DNA of 64,000 bases, taken from NCBI RefSeq assembly GCF_900184795.1, contig NZ_FXXN01000020.1:122664-186663 (forward strand). Direction: 5' to 3'. Below the pieces are notes generated by a model. It worked only from the letters and a program-made list of their open reading frames with translations. It did no database searches and was not told the origin of the DNA. Every line of letters starts with the position of its first letter. Position 1 is the first letter of the stretch. This stretch comes from Magnetospirillum sp. 15-1 (GTDB taxonomy: Bacteria; Pseudomonadota; Alphaproteobacteria; Rhodospirillales; Magnetospirillaceae). Below are positions 20,320 through 28,866 of this stretch, piece after piece. The position numbers were made by a program, and so were the translations under genes.

Positions 20320-21353
20320 GGGGTCGTTTCCTCGATCAGGACGTCTTCGGGGGCGCGGGCGGCATCCTCCCGAATGGTCAGGGCATGGCCCAGGCGGCGT
20401 TCGGCTTCGGTCCGCTCGGCGGCGAGGCCCGCCAGGGCGGCGGCAACCGAAGGAGCGGCGCGCAGGGCCAGCATCTTGCCCGGCCGGGCCAGAGTCTCGG
20501 CCAGCAGGGATCGCAGGGCCGCCAGGGCCAGGGTTTCCGGCGTGGCGGCCTGGGCGCGCCGGCACAGCAACTCGGCCAAAGAAGCCCCATGGCGCTCGCG
20601 GGTCAGTTCCACCAGCCCGAGCGGCGATACCCCGAATACGTGGGTGGGCACCGGGTCGGCCGCCACCGCTTGGCGGAGAGCCTCGGCCAGCCGGTACAGC
20701 GGCTTGCGGTCGCGGCCCGAGACGAAATCCACCACCGCCTGCCCACCGATGCTCCGCAGACGCAGTTGGCGGGCGATTTCCGCCACGGCCGCCATGTTGG
20801 CCTCGGCGGGGCGCCGGCCGGCCGAATCCACGTCGATGGCGGTCAGGGCGGCGGTCTGCTCGATGACCAGCCGTCCCCCGCCGGGCAACGGCACCACCGG
20901 GTCGAGGGCGGCCGCCAACGCCTCATCCACCTCGTGATGGGCATTGGGCACGATCCGGGCCTCGGAAAAGGCGGCGCGCAGCCGCTCCAGCGGGTCGGGA
21001 CGGCGCAGCAGGGCCGGCGCCTCGCCGGCCGCCGGAAAGCCGTCCTGAAGAGCCAGCAGCGCCCCCTTGCCGCCCCGGCCTTCCGCCCGCACCCGCACGA
21101 CGATGGCGGCGCCCTCGGACAGCCCCAGGGCCTTGGCGCCGGGCAGGAAGCCGGGACGGTCCCCCTGCCCCAATTCCACGAAGGCGGCGTCCAGCCCCTT
21201 GTCGAGGGCGGTCACCCGGCCACGGAACACCGAATCGAGCAGAAGGGAGGGGCGATCGACAACCAGCTCGATCGGCCGGCCGTCGGCCAGCACCAGATAG
21301 CGGGCTTCGCCGGGGCCGGAGGAGATGAGGATTTCGATGGCGGCCCGGCTCAC
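20316..21353 (-). CDS. rng: Ribonuclease E/G-family protein
   Basis: A 345-residue endoribonuclease of the RNase G type, shorter than RNase E and lacking its long C-terminal scaffold. An S1-like region (SVFRGRVTALDKGLDAAFVE) is near residue 50. The catalytic DNase-I-like segment has LTAIDVDSAGR, whose Asp would bind Mg2+. The zinc-link cysteines typical of RNase E are not evident. The start is a GTG at 21353 overlapping the maf stop by four bases; the frame open further upstream lies inside maf. It is 100 or more residues shorter than typical RNase G (about 490), a common form in alphaproteobacterial maf-rng-yacG operons. Confidence 0.85.
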   Translation of the reverse strand: MSRAAIEILISSGPGEARYLVLADGRPIELVVDRPSLLLDSVFRGRVTALDKGLDAAFVELGQGDRPGFLPGAKALGLSEGAAIVVRVRAEGRGGKGALLALQDGFPAAGEAPALLRRPDPLERLRAAFSEARIVPNAHHEVDEALAAALDPVVPLPGGGRLVIEQTAALTAIDVDSAGRRPAEANMAAVAEIARQLRLRSIGGQAVVDFVSGRDRKPLYRLAEALRQAVAADPVPTHVFGVSPLGLVELTRERHGASLAELLCRRAQAATPETLALAALRSLLAETLARPGKMLALRAAPSVAAALAGLAAERTEAERRLGHALTIREDAARAPEDVLIEETTP

Positions 21354-21922
21354 GGGGCGTAGCCGAACCCGTCCAGCAACTGCGCCGTCTCGAACAGCGA
21401 CAGGCCGACGATGTTGGAGTAGGAGCCCTGAATGTCGCGGACATGGCGCGCCGCCAGCCCCTGGATGGCGTAGCCGCCCGCCTTGCCGTCCCACTCGCCC
21501 GAGGCGACATAGGCGGCGATCTCGGCATGGGACAGGCGCTTGAAGGTCACCGAGGTGGTCACGGTGCGGCGCCCCACCCGCCCGTCGGGAGCGATCAGGC
21601 AGATGCCGCCCACCACGCGGTGGCGGCGCCCCGACAGCAGGTCCAGGCACTTGCGCGCGGTGGCTTCGTCCTCGGCCTTGGGCAGGATGCGCCGGCCGCA
21701 GGCCACCACCGTGTCGGCGGCCAGTACAAAGGCCCCCGGATGGCGGGCGGCCACGGCAAGGGCTTTCGCCTCGGCCAGACGGCGGGCGTGGGGAACCGGC
21801 AATTCGCCTTTGAGGGGCGTCTCGTCGATATGGGCTGGGTCGACGAGACCGGGCGTGATGGCGATCTGGCGAAGCAGGTCGAGGCGCCTGGGCGATGCCG
21901 ACGCCAGCACCAGAACGGCCAT
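21350..21922 (-). CDS. maf: Maf-family nucleoside triphosphate pyrophosphatase
   Basis: A 190-residue house-cleaning pyrophosphatase that hydrolyses non-canonical nucleotides. LASASPRRLDLL at the N-terminus and VLAADTVVACGRRILPK mid-protein are the family's active-site motifs; the C-terminal QGSYSNIVGLSL is also typical. It starts five bases after the infA stop and overlaps the RNase gene by four bases, so the four genes form one operon. Confidence 0.93.
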   Translation of the reverse strand: MAVLVLASASPRRLDLLRQIAITPGLVDPAHIDETPLKGELPVPHARRLAEAKALAVAARHPGAFVLAADTVVACGRRILPKAEDEATARKCLDLLSGRRHRVVGGICLIAPDGRVGRRTVTTSVTFKRLSHAEIAAYVASGEWDGKAGGYAIQGLAARHVRDIQGSYSNIVGLSLFETAQLLDGFGYAP

Positions 21923-21926
21923 GGGA

Positions 21927-22145
21927 TTACTTATAACGGAAGGTGATGCGGCCCTTGGTCAGGTCATAGGGCGTCATTTCGACGTTCACCCGGTCACCGG
22001 CCAGCACGCGAATGCGGTTCTTGCGCATCTTGCCGGACGTATGGGCAAGAATCTCATGGTCGTTGTCGAGCTTCACCCGGAACATGGCGTTCGGAAGCAA
22101 TTCCGTCACCGTCCCCGAAAACTCGATCACATCCTCTTTCGCCAT
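21927..22145 (-). CDS. infA: Translation initiation factor IF-1
   Basis: A 72-residue OB-fold protein, full length and highly conserved ([20 protein letters not shown], ending in KGRITFRYK). It binds the ribosomal A site during initiation. The start at 22145 gives the canonical N-terminus; the extra frame upstream to 22313 is not part of the gene. It heads the infA-maf-rng-yacG run. Confidence 0.97.
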   Translation of the reverse strand: MAKEDVIEFSGTVTELLPNAMFRVKLDNDHEILAHTSGKMRKNRIRVLAGDRVNVEMTPYDLTKGRITFRYK

Positions 22146-22233
22146 TTGGCCTCCAGACTGGGTTTTGCGCGCGCGAAGATAAGTGAGCGCTGGCAGGTTT
22201 TTGGTCAAGCCTTTTCGAGCGTGGGCGGGGTTA

Positions 22234-22677
22234 TTATTCCCGTGCCATGCCCTGGGGCGGGAAGCGCTTGCGGATATGGCGCTCCAATTCATCGCGCACC
22301 GCGCGGTAGGCATCGAGACGAACCTCGCGGCTGCCCTCGATCAACGTGGGGTCGAAGGTGGGCCAGAACTCCACCTCGCAGGCGTTGTGGCGGGTCAGGT
22401 CCACCGCCTTGTGCTGGGCCTCGGGCGACAGCGACACCACCACGTCGAAGCTGTCATCCTCCAGTTCCTCGAACAGGCGCGGCTTGTGCTTGGAGACGTC
22501 GATGCCGATCTCGTCCATCACCTGGACCACGAAGGGATCGGGCTCGCCCCGGCGCACGCCGACGGAATAGACATAGATGCGCTTGCCGTGGATGCGCTTC
22601 ATGATGCCTTCCGCCATGGGCGACCGCACCGCGTTCATGGTGCAGCAGAACAGCACGGCGGAGGGCAGGTCCCCCAT
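22234..22677 (-). CDS. Low-molecular-weight phosphotyrosine-phosphatase-like / arsenate-reductase-like protein
   Basis: A 147-residue protein of the LMW-PTP fold. The P-loop is at the N-terminus ([17 protein letters not shown]), containing a CX5R(S) pattern CTMNAVRS. The usual general-acid Asp segment would be near FWPTFDPT. The family includes phosphatases and thioredoxin-type arsenate reductases; the genomic position next to UPF0262 and infA is a conserved alphaproteobacterial one and gives no arsenic link. The start at 22677 was chosen for the canonical [12 protein letters not shown]; it is seven bases after the UPF0262 stop. Confidence 0.85.
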   Translation of the reverse strand: MGDLPSAVLFCCTMNAVRSPMAEGIMKRIHGKRIYVYSVGVRRGEPDPFVVQVMDEIGIDVSKHKPRLFEELEDDSFDVVVSLSPEAQHKAVDLTRHNACEVEFWPTFDPTLIEGSREVRLDAYRAVRDELERHIRKRFPPQGMARE

Positions 22678-22684
22678 CTCCCCC

Positions 22685-23158
22685 CTACCCCCTGATGTGG
22701 AGGACGCAGATGAGGGTGAACAGGCGCCGCGCGGTATCGAAATCCACGTCGATCTTGCCCCCCAGGCGCTCGCGCAGCAGTTCCGAGCCCTCATTGTGCA
22801 GGCCCCGGCGCCCCATGTCGATGGCCTCGATCTGGCTGGGCGTCGACTTCTTGATGGCGGCGAAATAGCTTTCGCAGATCAGGAAGTAGTCCTTGACGAT
22901 GGACTGGAAGGTCTTGAGCGGCAGCGGCACCTGCACCAGGGGCGATTCGTCCTCCTTGCGCACGTCGAAAATCAGCCGCGTATCCTCCAGCCGGATATAG
23001 AGGGCGTAGGGGCCGACGAAGTCGCCGTTGGGGGCGAAATAGTTCTCTTCCAGCAGGTCGTAGAGGGCGACGGCCCGCTCGTGTTCCACCTCGGCGGCGC
23101 GGCGGACCTGATGCTTCTCCACCAATTCGATCTTGGAGAGCTTCTGCCGGTGCGGCAT
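22685..23158 (-). CDS. UPF0262 family protein
   Basis: A 157-residue conserved alphaproteobacterial protein without known function. It has no membrane segment. Recognisable features are [17 protein letters not shown] mid-protein and a C-terminal block ending in [14 protein letters not shown]. The start overlaps the hisD stop by one base (TGATG), and the gene sits in the usual hisD-UPF0262-phosphatase-infA order. Confidence 0.9.
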   Translation of the reverse strand: MPHRQKLSKIELVEKHQVRRAAEVEHERAVALYDLLEENYFAPNGDFVGPYALYIRLEDTRLIFDVRKEDESPLVQVPLPLKTFQSIVKDYFLICESYFAAIKKSTPSQIEAIDMGRRGLHNEGSELLRERLGGKIDVDFDTARRLFTLICVLHIRG

Positions 23159-24456
23159 CAGCCCGGTCCCATGTTGAGGCGCAAAGCCACGGACAGACCG
23201 TGCGCCCCCAGCCCTTCCGCCTCGGCCAGACGCACCGCCGCCGGGCCGATGGCCCGTAAGCTGTCGGCATCGCAGCCCAGCAGCGTGGTGCGCTTCATGA
23301 AGTCCAGCACGCCGAGGCCCGACGAGAAGCGGGCCGAGCGCGCCGTGGGCAGCACGTGGTTGGGACCGCCGATATAATCGCCCACCGCCTCGGGGGTGTA
23401 GCGGCCGAGGAAGATGGCGCCGGCATTCCTGACCTTGGCGGCCAGGGTATCGGGATTCTCGATGGCCAGTTCCAGGTGCTCGGGCGCGATGCGGTCGATC
23501 AGCGGCAGGGCGGCGTCCAGGTCGGGCACCACGATGATGGCGCCATGGCTGTCCCAGCTTTCCCGGGCGATCTTGGCGCGCGGCAGGGTCTTGAGATGGG
23601 AGTCCACCGCCTCGGCCACCCGCCGGCCGAAACCGGCATCGTCGGTGATCAGGATGCTCTGGGCGGCGGTGTCGTGCTCGGCCTGGCTCAGCAGGTCGGC
23701 GGCGATCCAGGCGGGATCGTTGAAGCGATCGGCCACCACCAGGATTTCCGACGGCCCGGCGATCATGTCGATGCCCACCGTGCCGAACACCCGGCGCTTG
23801 GCAGCGGCCACCCAGGCGTTACCGGGACCGACGATCTTGTCCACCGGACGGATGGTCTCGGTGCCATAGGCCAGGGCGCCCACCGCCTGGGCACCGCCGA
23901 CACGGTAGATTTCATCGATACCGGCCACCTTGGCGGCGGCCAGCACCAGCGGGTTGAGCACGCCGCCCGGCGAGGGCACCACCATCACCAGCCTGGGGAC
24001 GCCCGCCGCCTTGGCGGGAATGGCGTTCATCAGCACCGACGAGGGATAGGCGGCGGTGCCGCCCGGCACGTAAAGGCCGGCGGCGGAGACCGGGCTCCAG
24101 CGCAGCCCCAGCCGCACTCCGGCGGCATCGGTGAAGAAGTCGTCGCCGGGCACCTGACGGGCGTGGAAGGCGCGGATGCGCTCGGCGGCCAGTTCCAGGG
24201 CCGAGATCAGTCCGCGATCGCAGGAGGCATAGGCCGCCTCGACCTGTTCGGCGGTGATGCGGAGCGTGGCGGCGGTCAGCTCCAGCCGGTCGAAGCGGCT
24301 GGTGTATTCGATCAGCGCCGCGTCGCCGCGCGAACGAACCTCGGACAGGATGGCGGCCACCGCCTGATCCACGTCCTCGTCCACCTCGCGCTTCATGGCC
24401 AGCAGGGCGAGAAAGGCGGCTTCGAATCCGGGGGCCTGGGAGTCGAGGTTCTGCAC
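23158..24456 (-). CDS. hisD: Histidinol dehydrogenase
   Basis: A 432-residue enzyme oxidising L-histidinol to histidine in two NAD-dependent steps. The family blocks [30 protein letters not shown] and [10 protein letters not shown] are intact, and [10 protein letters not shown] near the C-terminus carries active-site residues. The start is a GTG at 24456, three bases from the hisG stop, preceded by GGAGG; the frame continues open upstream through hisG and beyond but is not coding there. Confidence 0.95.
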   Translation of the reverse strand: MQNLDSQAPGFEAAFLALLAMKREVDEDVDQAVAAILSEVRSRGDAALIEYTSRFDRLELTAATLRITAEQVEAAYASCDRGLISALELAAERIRAFHARQVPGDDFFTDAAGVRLGLRWSPVSAAGLYVPGGTAAYPSSVLMNAIPAKAAGVPRLVMVVPSPGGVLNPLVLAAAKVAGIDEIYRVGGAQAVGALAYGTETIRPVDKIVGPGNAWVAAAKRRVFGTVGIDMIAGPSEILVVADRFNDPAWIAADLLSQAEHDTAAQSILITDDAGFGRRVAEAVDSHLKTLPRAKIARESWDSHGAIIVVPDLDAALPLIDRIAPEHLELAIENPDTLAAKVRNAGAIFLGRYTPEAVGDYIGGPNHVLPTARSARFSSGLGVLDFMKRTTLLGCDADSLRAIGPAAVRLAEAEGLGAHGLSVALRLNMGPG

Positions 24457-24458
24457 GT

Positions 24459-25118
24459 TCAGCCTCCGCAGGCCTTGCGGAAGGCCTCGATCCAGCCGGT
24501 CATCTCGTCGGGGCGGGTCTTGAGCGCGGCGCGGTTGACGATCAGTCGGCTCGTCACCTCGGCGATCACCTCCACCTCCTTCAGGCCGTTGGCCTTCAAG
24601 GTGGCGCCCGACGACACCAGGTCGACGATGCGGGTGCACAGACCCAGCGACGGGGCCAGTTCCATGGCGCCGTTGAGCTTGACGCACTCGGCCTGGACGC
24701 CGCGCGCCGCGAAATGGCGCCGGGTCACTTCCGGGTATTTGGTGGCGATGCGCACGTGGCTCCAGCGCCTGGGATCGTCCGAGGCGGCCAGATCGTCGGG
24801 CTCGGCCACCGACAGGCGGCAGGCCCCGATGCCCAGATCGAGCGGCGCGTAGATTTCGGGATAGTCGAATTCCATCAGCACGTCGTTGCCGGCCACTCCC
24901 AGATGGGCGGCTCCGAACGCCACGAACGTGGCGACGTCGAACGAGCGCACCCGGATGATATCGATATGGGGATGGTTGGTGGCAAAGCGCAACAGCCGGG
25001 TCTTCGGATCGTCGAAGGCGGGTTCGGGCAGAATGCCGGCGGCACGGACCAGCGGCATGGCCTCGTCGAGAATGCGGCCCTTGGGCAGGGCGATGACCAG
25101 TTTGTCTTGCGGGCTCAC
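24459..25118 (-). CDS. hisG: ATP phosphoribosyltransferase, short form
   Basis: A 219-residue first enzyme of histidine biosynthesis, short form, which needs the HisZ regulatory subunit (not in this window). [18 protein letters not shown] at the N-terminus, [11 protein letters not shown] and the PRPP-binding region [13 protein letters not shown] are conserved. It is the first gene of the hisG-hisD-UPF0262-phosphatase set and is divergent from the response regulator at 25265. Confidence 0.95.
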   Translation of the reverse strand: MSPQDKLVIALPKGRILDEAMPLVRAAGILPEPAFDDPKTRLLRFATNHPHIDIIRVRSFDVATFVAFGAAHLGVAGNDVLMEFDYPEIYAPLDLGIGACRLSVAEPDDLAASDDPRRWSHVRIATKYPEVTRRHFAARGVQAECVKLNGAMELAPSLGLCTRIVDLVSSGATLKANGLKEVEVIAEVTSRLIVNRAALKTRPDEMTGWIEAFRKACGG

Positions 25119-25264
25119 GGCTATTGAAACTCATATCTTCCGGGGAGCCCTGTTTACCCGGTTTCTCGCCCCCATTCCAGTGCGGAGAAACAATCTTTCG
25201 TCTGTTACCATCGGTTACCGAAAAGCAACCGACGCCGGGGAACCGGCGGGGTATAACGGATGAC

Positions 25265-25990
25265 ATGGACACTACCAATCCGCATATCCTGGTCGTTGAC
25301 GACGACCGCGAAATCCGCGACCTGCTGACCAAGTTCATGATGCGGCACGGCCTTCGGGTCAGTGCCGCCAAGGACGGCGTCGAAATGATGAAGGTGCTCG
25401 ACGAGCGCCGCATCGATCTGGTCGTACTCGACCTGATGCTGCCGGGCGACGACGGCCTGACGCTCTGCCGCCGCATGCGGGAGACCCGCTCGGGCGTGCC
25501 GATCATCATGCTGACCGCCATGGGCGAGGACACCGACCGCATCGTCGGGCTGGAGATGGGGGCCGACGATTACGTGGCCAAGCCCTTCAATCCCCGCGAA
25601 TTGCTGGCCCGCATCAAGGCGGTGCTGCGCCGGACCCAGGGCACGGACGAAACCGCCCCCGGCCGCAGCGGCACCAAGGTGAGCTTTCTGGGCTGGACCC
25701 TGGATCTGGCCAGCCGCGACCTGCTGTCGCCCGACGGCGTGATGGTGGCGCTGTCGGCCGGCGAGTTCGGGCTGCTGCAGGTCTTCGTCGAACATCCCCG
25801 CCGGGTGCTGTCGCGCGACCAGTTGCTGGACTTCGCCCGCGGCCGCTCGGCGGTGCCCTTCGACCGCTCCATCGACATCCAGGTCAGCCGCTTGCGCCGG
25901 CGCATCTGCGACGACGCCCGCGACCCGCAGATCATCAAGACCGTGCGCGGCGGCGGCTATCTCTTCACCCCCGAAGTGGAACGGTCATGA
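25265..25990 (+). CDS. OmpR-family response regulator
   Basis: A 241-residue two-component regulator. The receiver domain (residues 1-120) has the acidic pair DDD near residue 14, phospho-acceptor Asp in VVLDLMLPGDDG, and the Lys in DDYVAKPFNPRE. A C-terminal winged helix (RSIDIQVSRLRRRICDDARD near the end) binds DNA. The start at 25265 gives MDTTNPHILVVDDD; an open frame upstream to 25124 is unlikely to be translated. It overlaps the kinase gene by four bases. Confidence 0.93.
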   Translation: MDTTNPHILVVDDDREIRDLLTKFMMRHGLRVSAAKDGVEMMKVLDERRIDLVVLDLMLPGDDGLTLCRRMRETRSGVPIIMLTAMGEDTDRIVGLEMGADDYVAKPFNPRELLARIKAVLRRTQGTDETAPGRSGTKVSFLGWTLDLASRDLLSPDGVMVALSAGEFGLLQVFVEHPRRVLSRDQLLDFARGRSAVPFDRSIDIQVSRLRRRICDDARDPQIIKTVRGGGYLFTPEVERS

Positions 25991-27471
25991 GCGCCGCCCG
26001 CTCCGCCTGCGTCAGGCTGCTGCCCGACAGCGTGGTGGGGCGTACCGCCGTGGTGCTGGTGGCGGCCCTGCTGATCTCGGTGGCGTCGGCGGTGGTGCTG
26101 TTCGCCATCCAGCGGCAGGAGGCGCTGGAATCCATCGGCGGACGCAATGCCGCCGAGCGGGTGGCCGCCCTGGTCACCCTGGCCGAGCAACTGGCCCCCG
26201 ACCTGCGCCAGGATACGCTCAGCAGCCAGGACACCCCCAATTTCCGTGTCGGCTGGGGGCCTCAGCCCGTCGCCCTGGACGACGAGAATTTCGGACTGGC
26301 CGCCTTTGTGCGCTCCTCCCTGGAGGAGGGGCTGGAGGGACGCGAGATCAAGGTTTCCACCCGTCCCGGCCCGCTGCTGGGTGGCCCCGCCACCGGCATG
26401 GGGCGCGGCGGACGGCACATGCATGGCGGCGGACCCGGTGGCGGGCCTGGCGGAGGTCCGGGATTTGGCGGCGGACCGGGCGGGCCGGGCGGCCCCGGCG
26501 GCGGCAAGGTGATCGGGCCGTCGCTGCGCGTTTCGGTGCACCTCAACGACGGGTCGTGGCTGAACGTGCTGGCGCCGCTGGACCTGGGCGATCCCCTGTG
26601 GCGGCCGCGCTTCGTGGCGCCGCTGATCATCGCCCTGGTGCTGGTCACCCTGGCCGGGCTGACCGCGGTGCGGCGCGCCACCCGCCCCTTCGCCACCTTC
26701 GCCCAGGCCGCCGAGCGCCTGGGGGTCGACGTCTCGGCGCCGCCCATGGCCGAAACCGGCCCGCGCGAGGTACGCCAGGCGGCCCAGGCCTTCAACGTCA
26801 TGCAAGGCCGCATCGCCCGCTTCGTGCAGGACCGCACCCAGATGCTGGCGGCCATCAGCCACGACCTCAAGACCCCCATCACCCGGCTGCGCCTGCGGGC
26901 CGAGTTCATGGACGACGACGACCAGCGCACCAAGATGCTGAACGACCTGGAGGAAATGGAGGCGATGATCGCCGCGACCCTGGCCTTCGCCCGCGACGAC
27001 GCGGCCAGCGAACCGCGCATCCGCCTCGATCTCGCCGCCATGGTCCAGGGCATGGTCGAGGACCTCGACGATCTGGGCGCCCGCTGCTCCTATGACGGAC
27101 CGGCGGCCCTGGTGGTCGAGGCCCGCCCGGCGGCGCTGAAGCGGGCCCTGGGCAATCTGATCGACAACGCCATCAAATACGGCGGCTCGGCCGCCGTCAC
27201 CCTGGCGGCCAGCGGCCGCGACGCCGTGATCACCATCGACGACCAGGGACCGGGCATTCCGGCCGAGGCGCGGGAACGGGTCTTCGCCCCCTTCGTCCGG
27301 CTGGAAGCCTCACGCTCCCGCGATACCGGCGGCACCGGCCTGGGGCTGGCGGTAGCCCGCGCCGCCATCCGCGCCCATGGCGGCGACATCACCCTGTCCG
27401 ACCGCCCCAGAGCCGACAGCGCGGGCGGTGGGCTGCGGGTGACGGTGAGCCTGCCGGGAACCGGAGCCTAG
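25987..27471 (+). CDS. Sensor histidine kinase (EnvZ-like) with Gly/His/Met-rich periplasmic insert
   Basis: A 494-residue membrane kinase, partner of the preceding regulator. TM1 is near residues 20-40 (VVLVAALLISVASAVVLFA) and TM2 near 205-222 (FVAPLIIALVLVTLAGL). Between them the periplasmic domain has a stretch of about 45 residues almost entirely Gly and Pro with GRHMHGG at its start, plausibly a flexible metal-sensing loop. HAMP, the H-box AAISHDLKTPITRLRLR and ATPase motifs NLIDNAIKYGG and DQGPGIP follow. The gene is coupled to the regulator (ATGA overlap) and lies 23 bp before a ferric-reductase-like gene, hinting at metal or redox sensing. Confidence 0.92.
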   Translation: MSAARSACVRLLPDSVVGRTAVVLVAALLISVASAVVLFAIQRQEALESIGGRNAAERVAALVTLAEQLAPDLRQDTLSSQDTPNFRVGWGPQPVALDDENFGLAAFVRSSLEEGLEGREIKVSTRPGPLLGGPATGMGRGGRHMHGGGPGGGPGGGPGFGGGPGGPGGPGGGKVIGPSLRVSVHLNDGSWLNVLAPLDLGDPLWRPRFVAPLIIALVLVTLAGLTAVRRATRPFATFAQAAERLGVDVSAPPMAETGPREVRQAAQAFNVMQGRIARFVQDRTQMLAAISHDLKTPITRLRLRAEFMDDDDQRTKMLNDLEEMEAMIAATLAFARDDAASEPRIRLDLAAMVQGMVEDLDDLGARCSYDGPAALVVEARPAALKRALGNLIDNAIKYGGSAAVTLAASGRDAVITIDDQGPGIPAEARERVFAPFVRLEASRSRDTGGTGLGLAVARAAIRAHGGDITLSDRPRADSAGGGLRVTVSLPGTGA

Positions 27472-27494
27472 GGCGCGTCAGCAAAGGGATTATC

Positions 27495-28850
27495 ATGCAA
27501 CGGATCGTCATCTCGTTCTGGCTGGTGCCGGCATTGCTGACCGCGCTGTGGCTGGCCACCGCCCCCTTCGCGGCACCGCCGGCCAATTTTTTCCAGTTCC
27601 GGGCCATCATGGTCCAGTACACCGGCATCCTTGCCGTGGGCTGCATGGGCCTGTGCATGATCCTGGCCTTGCGGCCGCGCTGGCCCGAACCCTGGCTGGG
27701 CGGCCTGGACAAGATGTACCGCCTGCATAAATGGTTCGGCATCGCCGCCCTGGTGACCGGCGTGGTCCACTGGCTGTGGGCCAAGGGCCCCAAATGGGCG
27801 GTGGGCTGGGGCTGGCTGGAGCGGCCGGTGCGCGGCCCCAAGCCGGTTCCCGACAACCTGATCGAGCAGCTTTTCAGGACGGTGCGGGGTTTCGCCGAGG
27901 ATGTGGGCGAATGGGCCTTTTACGCCGCCGCGCTGCTGATCGCGGTGGCGTTGCTGACGCGCATTTCCTACCGGCTGTTCTTCAAGACCCACCGCATCCT
28001 GGCGGCGGTGTTCCTGGTGCTGGCGTTTCACTCCGTCGTCTTGCTGAACTTCAGGGACTGGGCCTCCCCCCTGGGGCTGGTCACCGCTCTGTTGCTGGCT
28101 TATGGCGCCTGGGCGGCGGTGGTGGTCCTGCGCCGCCGCGTCGCCGCCCACCGGCAGGTCGGCGGTGAAATCGTCTCCATCCATTACTATCCGGGAGTGC
28201 GGGTGCTGGAAACCGGCATCCACGTGCCCGAAGGCTGGCCCGGCCACAAGAGCGGGCAGTTCGCCTTCGTCACCTCGGACCCGTCGGAGGGTGCCCATCC
28301 CTACACCATCGCCTCCGCCTGGAACGACGCCGAACGCCGCATCACCTTCGTCATCAAGGAACTGGGCGACCACACGCGCCGCCTGCGCGACAGGCTGCAG
28401 GCCGGCCAGAAGGTGACGGTGGAAGGCCCTTACGGCTGTTTCACCTTCGACGACGATTGTCCGCGCCAGATCTGGGTCGGCGGCGGCATCGGCATCACGC
28501 CGTTCATCGCCCGCATGCAGCATCGCATCCTGCAGCGGGAAGCGGCGGGAGGCCAGCTTCCGAAACAAGGTATCGACCTGTTCCATACCACCGCCGACGT
28601 GGACGAAAGCGCCCTGGCCCGGCTCAGGGCAGAAGCCGAAGCCGCCGGGATACGCCTCCACATCCTGATCGATTCCCGCGACGGACACCTGGGTGGGGAC
28701 CGCATCCGGGCATTGGTGCCGGAATGGCGCGAAGCCAGCCTCTGGTTCTGCGGCCCGGCCGGCTTCGGTGCCGCCTTGCGCCATGACTTCGAGACGGAGG
28801 GGCTGCCGGTGAAGCGACGCTTTCACCAGGAATTGTTCGCCATGCGGTGA
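27495..28850 (+). CDS. Ferric-reductase-like transmembrane flavocytochrome
   Basis: A 451-residue membrane protein with about six transmembrane helices, then an FAD/NAD(P)H module. Heme-ligand His pairs are visible spaced 14 apart in two helices: LHKWFGIAALVTGVVHW and THRILAAVFLVLAFHS. The FAD motif HPYTIASAW and the NAD motif VGGGIGITPF are in the C-terminal half, and WFCGPAGFG closes it. It would move electrons from cytosolic NAD(P)H across the membrane to a metal or other acceptor. It follows the two-component genes closely and is likely part of that transcript or its target. Confidence 0.87.
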   Translation: MQRIVISFWLVPALLTALWLATAPFAAPPANFFQFRAIMVQYTGILAVGCMGLCMILALRPRWPEPWLGGLDKMYRLHKWFGIAALVTGVVHWLWAKGPKWAVGWGWLERPVRGPKPVPDNLIEQLFRTVRGFAEDVGEWAFYAAALLIAVALLTRISYRLFFKTHRILAAVFLVLAFHSVVLLNFRDWASPLGLVTALLLAYGAWAAVVVLRRRVAAHRQVGGEIVSIHYYPGVRVLETGIHVPEGWPGHKSGQFAFVTSDPSEGAHPYTIASAWNDAERRITFVIKELGDHTRRLRDRLQAGQKVTVEGPYGCFTFDDDCPRQIWVGGGIGITPFIARMQHRILQREAAGGQLPKQGIDLFHTTADVDESALARLRAEAEAAGIRLHILIDSRDGHLGGDRIRALVPEWREASLWFCGPAGFGAALRHDFETEGLPVKRRFHQELFAMR

Positions 28851-28866
28851 ACGGGCGGCAGGCCCC

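Noticed and set aside
20175-21362. 395-codon plus-strand frame opposite yacG and the RNase gene
   Set aside because: Shadow frame rich in Gly and Gln; the coupled minus-strand genes are clearly real.
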